Part shown: positions 58,734 through 64,000 of the stretch, in pieces | Layout of the letters: the number at the start of each line of letters is the position of its first letter | Position numbering within the stretch: position 1 is the stretch's first letter | Source: Sphingomonadales bacterium Ga0077559 | Lineage (GTDB): Bacteria; Pseudomonadota; Alphaproteobacteria; Sphingomonadales; Sphingomonadaceae | DNA length: 64,000 nucleotides | NCBI GenBank assembly: GCA_001464315.1 | Contig: LNFK01000065.1 | Coordinates: 1 to 64,000, forward strand | Reading direction: 5' to 3' | Made by a program: the position numbers and the translations under genes | Notes under the pieces: model-generated | Told to the model about the DNA's origin: nothing | The model's database searches: none | The model's input: only the letters and a program-made list of their open reading frames with translations

Positions 58734-59763
58734 CGCGCTGCAACACCGATAGATAATTTGGCTCGATAGTCATCCGGGGATGGTAATTGCCCTTGCCGAG
58801 CAACGCATGCGCGAGCGGAAGATTGTAGCATGGCACGCCCATGAAAAGGTGATGTTCGCTGTGAAAGTTCACCCAATAAGGCGCGACGGTAGCCCGCTCC
58901 AACCAATTCGCATAGGTCGTCCGCGCATGCGTGAACGGGTCATCGCTGCCGGTAGAGGTGCAGGCATGCTCAGCAATATTGCGGACGCGAAGGAACAGTT
59001 GGAAAGTCGTCACAAGCGCTACGATCCAAAGCAAAAACGGAATGACGCCCCAGAACGCGAGTGAAATCGCCAGCAGCACGAGTTGAACAGCCAAGAACCG
59101 CCCTACGGTTCGAGCGGTAGTCTTGGCGCCCTCCACATTGGCCACCGGCGCATCGATTCCGCTCCGGCTTTGCAGGTTTAGCGCGCGGCCCGCGCTGGTG
59201 TCACGTGTACCGTCGCCGCTTTCCTTGACCAGCATCGCCTTCACTCCACGCCAGGCCACCGCAAATTGCGACTTGCGCTGCTTGAAGAAGGTTTGCCCTG
59301 TCAGGTCACGCACAGCTTTGCGCCACAGGCTGTCACGGCTAGTCGGAAAAGGTGCCGATAAAGACAGATCGGGGTCCTCGGGCTGTTGCGTGAATTTATG
59401 ATGAGTCAGATGGTAGGCGCGATAGGCATGCAAGTCGCTTCCGGTCGCGGCGCCACTTGGCCACTGGCCTAGGAAATTGTTGAGCTTACGGTCGGGATGA
59501 AGCAGGCCATGCGCTCCGTCGTGCATCAAGATCGCAAGCCCCAATTGCCGACCCCCAAGTATCGCCAACACAAACGGCGTAACCAAAAGTCCAGCAAACC
59601 AGTGAAAGTCCCACGCCATCGCACCGCCGAACGCGGCAAGCGCAACAACCAGCCAAGCATGCGCGATCAACCAGGTACCGCGCCACTTGGAAACCGATGT
59701 GATCGATTTCCAGTCGTCGCTCCCGAATATCTGGCGCGGGTTGGCGGCTTTTACCGCTGACAT
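58711..59763 (-). CDS. Membrane fatty acid desaturase
   Basis: 350 residues from ATG MSAVKAANPRQIFG; the track start is 10 codons earlier. Three histidine boxes bind the di-iron centre: HDGAH (81-85), HLTHH (118-122) and HSEHH (301-305). At least four predicted membrane helices flank them. It introduces a double bond into fatty acyl chains or modifies a related lipid; the substrate is not determined. Its own ribosome-binding site is GGAGAG about 10 bases upstream. Confidence 0.9.
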   Translation of the reverse strand: MSAVKAANPRQIFGSDDWKSITSVSKWRGTWLIAHAWLVVALAAFGGAMAWDFHWFAGLLVTPFVLAILGGRQLGLAILMHDGAHGLLHPDRKLNNFLGQWPSGAATGSDLHAYRAYHLTHHKFTQQPEDPDLSLSAPFPTSRDSLWRKAVRDLTGQTFFKQRKSQFAVAWRGVKAMLVKESGDGTRDTSAGRALNLQSRSGIDAPVANVEGAKTTARTVGRFLAVQLVLLAISLAFWGVIPFLLWIVALVTTFQLFLRVRNIAEHACTSTGSDDPFTHARTTYANWLERATVAPYWVNFHSEHHLFMGVPCYNLPLAHALLGKGNYHPRMTIEPNYLSVLQRVTATQPA

Positions 59764-59823
59764 TATGATTGTCTCTCCATTACGGTCAGACAATAGCTCA
59801 AACGACCAGCATCGCCAACTGCC

Positions 59824-60717
59824 TTACGTCACAACACGTCTTGCGAAGTCAGCCATCTTAGCTTGAGCGGCGCGTGACTCGCGGAAGTTGAAGATTGGCC
59901 AGTCGTGTAACATGCCCGGCAACTCGACATATTCCACCGACGGCAGTTTCGCCTTCAGTGCGCGAGCGTCTGTGACCAATATGTCATCGCCGCCGCCAAA
60001 GGCGAGGATTGGTGGCAGATCATTCCAGTCGCCGAAAATCGGACTGCAGCGCGGATCGGTCAGAGGCAAGTCGCCTGCATAGAGCTGCCCGCCCTCGGCA
60101 ATTCCGCTAAGTGTTAATATGCCGTCGCGGGGTTCGATCGTGGTCTGATCGGGATGCGCGGGATCGAGTTTTAGCCACGGATTGATCGGTATGAGCGCAG
60201 CAGGCAAAGCCATTCCCTCGTCCCGCACGAGTTGCGCCAATGCAGCAGTCAGCCCGCCGCCAGCGGAATCGCCGGACATGACGAATGGCTCGCCACCGCG
60301 TTCAGCTAAATAGCTGCGATAGAATTCCAGAGCCCATTTTGTGGTCGCTGCCGCATTGCTTTCAGGGGCAAGCGGATAGAGCGGCGCAGTGATCGCCCAT
60401 CCGTGAACTTGAGCCATGTGCGTGAGGAACTTCCAGTGGACCGGTGTCGCCGGGTAGACATAACCGCCGCCATGCCAGAATAATACATGCGCTGTAGGCA
60501 CTCGGTCCTTTGGTGCCAAATGCCACACATGCCGACCACCAAACTCGGTTTGTTTCATCGTCAATACGGCCCGCGCTTTGGCGTCCGGCTCTGGCAGCGC
60601 CGCGGCCCGAACCTTGGCAATATTCATCTGGAATTGCGGTCCGCCCGAAAACATCCGGCGATAATATCCGGTGGTTCGTAGAACAAAGCCCGTCAGGCTT
60701 GCGGCAAAACTTGGCAT
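59824..60717 (-). CDS. Alpha/beta-hydrolase, hormone-sensitive-lipase family
   Basis: 297 residues. The oxyanion HGGG is at 82-85 (FWHGGGYVYPATP), the nucleophile Ser151 in SGDSAGGGLTA, the acid in GGDDILVTDAR and the histidine in LPGMLHDWPIF. The cap and overall pattern are those of bacterial HSL esterases acting on short-chain esters. No signal peptide. It ends 60 bases upstream of the desaturase start on the same strand, so a lipid-related transcription unit is possible. Confidence 0.92.
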   Translation of the reverse strand: MPSFAASLTGFVLRTTGYYRRMFSGGPQFQMNIAKVRAAALPEPDAKARAVLTMKQTEFGGRHVWHLAPKDRVPTAHVLFWHGGGYVYPATPVHWKFLTHMAQVHGWAITAPLYPLAPESNAAATTKWALEFYRSYLAERGGEPFVMSGDSAGGGLTAALAQLVRDEGMALPAALIPINPWLKLDPAHPDQTTIEPRDGILTLSGIAEGGQLYAGDLPLTDPRCSPIFGDWNDLPPILAFGGGDDILVTDARALKAKLPSVEYVELPGMLHDWPIFNFRESRAAQAKMADFARRVVT

Positions 60718-60811
60718 ATCTCTCTCCCTGTTGGGCTAGGGCTAGATCATGCCACTTGCGCAATCAAGCGGTTGCCCTTCGCCCAAGTTATGTCAGGCGA
60801 AGGGCTAGTAT

Positions 60812-62626
60812 TTATTTCGAAGCAGCAATCCAGCCGTCGATTTTCTTTTCAAGCACCGTCAACGGCAGCGCGCCGGTGTTTAGCACCTGATTGTGGAATT
60901 CGCGGACGTCGAATTTCTTGCCCAGTGCCTTCTGTGCCTTTGCCTTGAGCCGCTGTATGGTGAGTGCGCCGATCTTGTAAGCCAATGCCTGGCTTGGAAT
61001 CGCGATATAGCGCTCGACTTCAGCGGTTGCGTCGGTTTTGCCCATGTCGCTGTTTGCGAGCATGTACTCAATTGCCTGTTCGCGGGTCCAGCCCTTGGAA
61101 TGCAATCCGGTATCGACCACCAGCCGCATCGCGCGGAGCATTTCGTCAGACAACGTCCCAAAGCGCTGATACGGGTCTTTGAACAAGCCCATTTCATAAC
61201 CGAGCGTCTCGGAATAGAGCGCCCAGCCCTCGACATAGGCGGTGTTGCCGCCAAAACGCATGAACGCAGGCAATGAAGTATTTTCCTGTGCGAGCATGAT
61301 CTGGAAATGATGCCCCGGCGCGCCCTCGTGAAGGTACAACGTTGTCATGCCCGGCGTGGTACGGCTGGGCAGGTCGTAGGCGTTGAAATAGAAAGTACCG
61401 GGACGTTTGCCGTCTGGCGTACCATTCTGGTAACTGCCGCCAGCTTCATATTTTTCGCGGAACTCTTCATAAGGTTTGATTTCGAGCGGAGCCTTCGGGA
61501 TAACCTTGAACTGTTGGCCGATAACCGCATCGACCTTTTTGCCGATGTCATAATAGCCTTGGGTCAGAGCCTCCCGGCTGGCGGCTTTGAATTTAGGGTC
61601 GGTCCGTAAATGCTCGAAAAACTCGGCCAGCGAACCCTTGAAGCCGACGTCGGCCTTTATCGTTTCCATGCCAGTCTTGATCCGGCCGACTTCGGACAAG
61701 CCCAATTTGTGAATTTCATCGGCCTTCATCGGCAGCGTCGTCGTTTGCTCGATCATATACTGATACAGACCTTCGCCGCCTTTCATCGCCGACAGGCCAA
61801 CTTGCTCACGTGCGAGTGGAAGATAGCTGTCGCGCAAAAAGTCGCGCAATCGGGCATTTACTGGGTAAAGACCCTTTACGATCATTTCCCTATATTCGGC
61901 GGTCAGCCGGGCCTTGTCGGCGTCGCTGAAACCTTCCGGAAACTTTTTGATCGGGCCGTAATATGGCGATTCTTCGGTGGACTGCGCTAGCTGCGTATTG
62001 AGCTGGTCGACGACATTGGTGATTGTCATTTTCGTTTCAAAAACGCCCGAAGCCATGCCCTGGCGGAACCTGTCGATCGATCTGTCGGTCAGCGTGATAT
62101 AATCCTTGTGACGTTTCAGGTTGTTTTCGTAATCCTGCACTGTCTTGAATGGTGCCGCGCCTTGGCCGCTAGCAAAGGTCGGATAGAATGTATGAAATCC
62201 GAAGAAATGGTTGACCGGGCGGACCACCGTCAGGTCCATAATTTCCTTCGAAAGGCCCTTCAGCGCATCATTCTGGTTCTGCTTGAACACATCATACGCA
62301 ATCTGGTCTGTGGCATTCAGTTTCGCGCGTTCTATGTTGCCTAGTGCAGCAATATTATCCTCTGCGGCTTTGCGTTCATTTGCGAAATATTCGTCGCTGA
62401 TAAAGTCCCCCAGCCGGTCCGCATAGCGCATATCGCCGCGGAATAGAGCGCCCAGCGGGTTGCGCTTGAGTTGCGCCTCATCATCGGCGGCAAAAATTGC
62501 TTTGAGCTTCTGGCCTTCAGCCGTGCTTGCTTCGGCCATTGGCGCAGGGCTCTGCGCAAATGCCGCAGGGCTGCTGATACCGATCAATGCTGCGGTGGCG
62601 AGCCATATGATTTTGCGGGATTTCAT
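60812..62626 (-). CDS. DUF885 secreted metallopeptidase-like hydrolase
   Basis: 604 residues from ATG MKSRKIIWLATAALIGISSPAAFAQS, a clear signal peptide; the track start is 34 codons early. The DUF885 core shows LYLHEGAPGHHFQ (a HExxxHH-type zinc-site candidate), AYVEGWALYSETLGYEMGLF and, earlier, LRDFLRDSYLPLAREQVGLSAM. Sphingomonads carry several such periplasmic proteins; some are peptidase-like but none is well defined. The nearby receiver gene is divergent. Confidence 0.9.
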   Translation of the reverse strand: MKSRKIIWLATAALIGISSPAAFAQSPAPMAEASTAEGQKLKAIFAADDEAQLKRNPLGALFRGDMRYADRLGDFISDEYFANERKAAEDNIAALGNIERAKLNATDQIAYDVFKQNQNDALKGLSKEIMDLTVVRPVNHFFGFHTFYPTFASGQGAAPFKTVQDYENNLKRHKDYITLTDRSIDRFRQGMASGVFETKMTITNVVDQLNTQLAQSTEESPYYGPIKKFPEGFSDADKARLTAEYREMIVKGLYPVNARLRDFLRDSYLPLAREQVGLSAMKGGEGLYQYMIEQTTTLPMKADEIHKLGLSEVGRIKTGMETIKADVGFKGSLAEFFEHLRTDPKFKAASREALTQGYYDIGKKVDAVIGQQFKVIPKAPLEIKPYEEFREKYEAGGSYQNGTPDGKRPGTFYFNAYDLPSRTTPGMTTLYLHEGAPGHHFQIMLAQENTSLPAFMRFGGNTAYVEGWALYSETLGYEMGLFKDPYQRFGTLSDEMLRAMRLVVDTGLHSKGWTREQAIEYMLANSDMGKTDATAEVERYIAIPSQALAYKIGALTIQRLKAKAQKALGKKFDVREFHNQVLNTGALPLTVLEKKIDGWIAASK

Positions 62627-62821
62627 CGACAATTTCTCCAAGACAAACGCGCCGCAAAATGCAGCGATACACTTGAAAGGCTTCTGAGCATTGTCGACAG
62701 GCCGCAACGGAATTTCGACAGACGGCATTTACACGTTGCAAGCGATAATGCGCAGGCTATGCATCACGCATATCAGGTTGCGAAAACAGGCTTTACCCAC
62801 TTCGCAAATCATGGGGAGGTA

Positions 62822-63196
62822 ATGCGCGTGACTGCAAAGCAGGAAGCTTCGCTCAAAGTATTGCTCGTCGATGACGAGATGCTGGTGCGTTCGGGTACCG
62901 CGATGATGCTCGACGAGCTCGGGCACGACGTGACCGAAGCGGTATCTGGCCAAAAGGCGCTGCAAATTCTGGCGGACAATCCGCACTTTGATGTGATCAT
63001 AACGGATTACCGAATGCCCGACATGGACGGCATGGAATTGATTTCGGCGGCGCGAGATTTCATTCCCCATATGAAGGCCGTATTGATGACGGGCTATCAT
63101 GCCGACGATCCCCGCTTCGCCGATCTGCATGCGGGTAGTCTTAGTAAGCCATTCGGGCTTGAGGAGCTTGAAATAGCACTTGGCGGCATTTGCTAA
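62822..63196 (+). CDS. Single-domain response regulator (stand-alone receiver)
   Basis: 124 residues from ATG MRVTAKQEASLKVLLVDDEM, preceded by GGGGAGGTA; the track extends it by 117 codons through the DUF885 promoter region. It has the full phosphorelay set: acidic pair Asp17-Asp18, phospho-acceptor Asp62 (ITDYRMPDMDG), Thr90 (VLMTGY) and Lys109 (LSKPF). No output domain. It probably acts with the histidine kinase that starts about 100 bases downstream. Confidence 0.92.
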   Translation: MRVTAKQEASLKVLLVDDEMLVRSGTAMMLDELGHDVTEAVSGQKALQILADNPHFDVIITDYRMPDMDGMELISAARDFIPHMKAVLMTGYHADDPRFADLHAGSLSKPFGLEELEIALGGIC

Positions 63197-63207
63197 ACAT
63201 TGCCTTT

Positions 63208-63230
63208 TTAAATCGATTTCAGCCTTTAAT
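63208..63230 (+). repeat. Intergenic motif shared with position 46201
   Basis: TTAAATCGATTTC, a 3-base gap, then CTTTAAT, between the receiver gene and the kinase gene. See the partner at 46201-46224. Confidence 0.4.
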
Positions 63231-63292
63231 AGCGCTTTGCTTTATGCAAGGCGGATATCGTCTATCGCGACCAGAACTGGACCGGAGCGTAT

Positions 63293-64000
63293 ATGAAAGA
63301 GGCGATTGTCGGCACAGTAGGAGGATGGTCACCCGCACGACTTAACTGGAGGGCCATCGTGGTTGGCCTGTTGCTGATCATTGCTGGCATAGCCATTGCG
63401 TTTGCGGTTGGTTACAGTCGGCAACAACGTGAGCTTGCTGTAGGCTTAGAAAAGCACAGTTTCGAAGTTTTGCTCCAAACCCAAAAGCTGGAATCCGCGC
63501 TTGATAAGGCTGAGATCGGCAGTCGCGGATATCTTTTTACTGGCGATTCCCAATTTCTGAACATTTTTAACGAGGGTGTGAACGGCGTCCCGCGCGAACT
63601 TGTAAGGCTGAAAACACTCACACGCGATAATGACGCGCAACAGAGCAATATCGGCGAACTATCGCTGGTACTCAATCAACGCGTTTATCGCCTACGCCAA
63701 GCCATTCAGTTGTCAGTCCAAGGAAACCAAACAGGGGCCATTCAACTGGTTCGGCCCGGCGAAGGGTTTTCGTCGATGGCCGGTGCTCAGGCCATGCTGG
63801 ACAAGATTAACCGCCTTGAAAATGAACTTTTGGCGCAGCGGAGCAGACAGGAGAAGGCAGCGCAGCAAAAATCCGATCTGTTCATTATAGCTTTACTCGT
63901 GCTGATGCTGGCGATGATTGTTTATGGCATCCATACGCTGGTTACCGCAGCGAGGTCGCAAATGCGGGCTGCAGCGCTCGAGGCCGAACGTGAGCTGTCA
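63293..64000 (+). CDS. CHASE3-domain sensor histidine kinase (partial, 3' end outside window)
   Basis: 236 residues visible, open to the window edge, so absent from the ORF track. An N-terminal membrane helix (AIVVGLLLIIAGIAIAFAVGY) is followed by a periplasmic CHASE3-like domain (SALDKAEIGSRGYLFTGDSQFLNIFNEG to QAMLDKINRLENELLAQRS), a second membrane helix (LFIIALLVLMLAMIVYGIHTLV) and the beginning of a coiled coil (EAERELS). The kinase core lies beyond the window. CHASE3 kinases sense an unknown extracellular cue. Preceded by GGAGCG. Pairing with the receiver gene next door is likely. Confidence 0.85.
   Translation, partial: MKEAIVGTVGGWSPARLNWRAIVVGLLLIIAGIAIAFAVGYSRQQRELAVGLEKHSFEVLLQTQKLESALDKAEIGSRGYLFTGDSQFLNIFNEGVNGVPRELVRLKTLTRDNDAQQSNIGELSLVLNQRVYRLRQAIQLSVQGNQTGAIQLVRPGEGFSSMAGAQAMLDKINRLENELLAQRSRQEKAAQQKSDLFIIALLVLMLAMIVYGIHTLVTAARSQMRAAALEAERELS

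Overview
The window looks like a chromosomal segment of a sphingomonad alphaproteobacterium (Sphingomonadales, in the Sphingopyxis/Sphingorhabdus range). This is inferred from gene content, not from a search. Supporting signs are an archaeal-type class I lysyl-tRNA synthetase, an RcdA/DUF1465 cell-cycle protein, the rpmF-plsX-fabH-ihfA-merR block, a cpoB-tilS-ftsH block, a class II catalase, PHA depolymerase, exosortase-A-associated polysaccharide genes and one well-formed EcfG general-stress promoter. No rRNA, tRNA, IS element, CRISPR array, prophage or attachment site was seen. Gene density is very high. The longest gene-free stretch (about 20148-20440) is under 300 bases and appears to hold an operator and a small-RNA candidate.

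Layout. 1-9 kb: a membrane-anchored winged-helix regulator, catalase KatE, a putative beta-propeller protein, a secreted prolyl oligopeptidase, two tandem secreted paralogs and a glycine-zipper protein, with two clear terminators. 9-24 kb: housekeeping genes rarD, pyrC, ygfZ, rlpA-like, gyrB, an acyl-CoA synthetase, coaD, ispA and xseB. These are followed by a lipoprotein, a LysR regulator with a palindromic operator and sRNA candidate, an MFS exporter with an ABM monooxygenase, a phospholipid methyltransferase-like gene and a cardiolipin-synthase-like gene. 24-35 kb: rpoZ, DUF3667, DUF3800, two tandem secreted paralogs, then the minus-strand run ptsP-rodZ-cpoB-tilS-ftsH.

35-41 kb: two divergent DUF465 coiled-coil proteins, rcdA, an S24 peptidase fragment, a coiled-coil membrane protein, exosortase-A-associated glycosyltransferase and O-ligase-like genes, and an MscS channel. 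41-46 kb: MaoC dehydratase, thiolase, an ABM enzyme, a stress-promoter-driven PPOX protein, a dipeptide epimerase and PHA depolymerase; together these suggest acyl-CoA/PHA and peptidoglycan-peptide turnover. 46-59 kb: an ABC exporter, metallo-hydrolase, MAPEG protein, the phospholipid/fatty-acid initiation operon (rpmF, plsX, fabH) with ihfA and merR, then GNAT-sixA-helicase and lysK-corA. 59-64 kb: a desaturase, esterase, DUF885 hydrolase, an orphan receiver protein and the start of a CHASE3 histidine kinase cut by the window edge.

Many convergent genes end on interlocked stop codons, and many co-directional genes overlap by 4 bases, so transcription units are tightly packed. Starts in the ORF track that were clearly over-extended have been moved to the most likely ATG/GTG, using ribosome-binding sites, signal peptides and family length.
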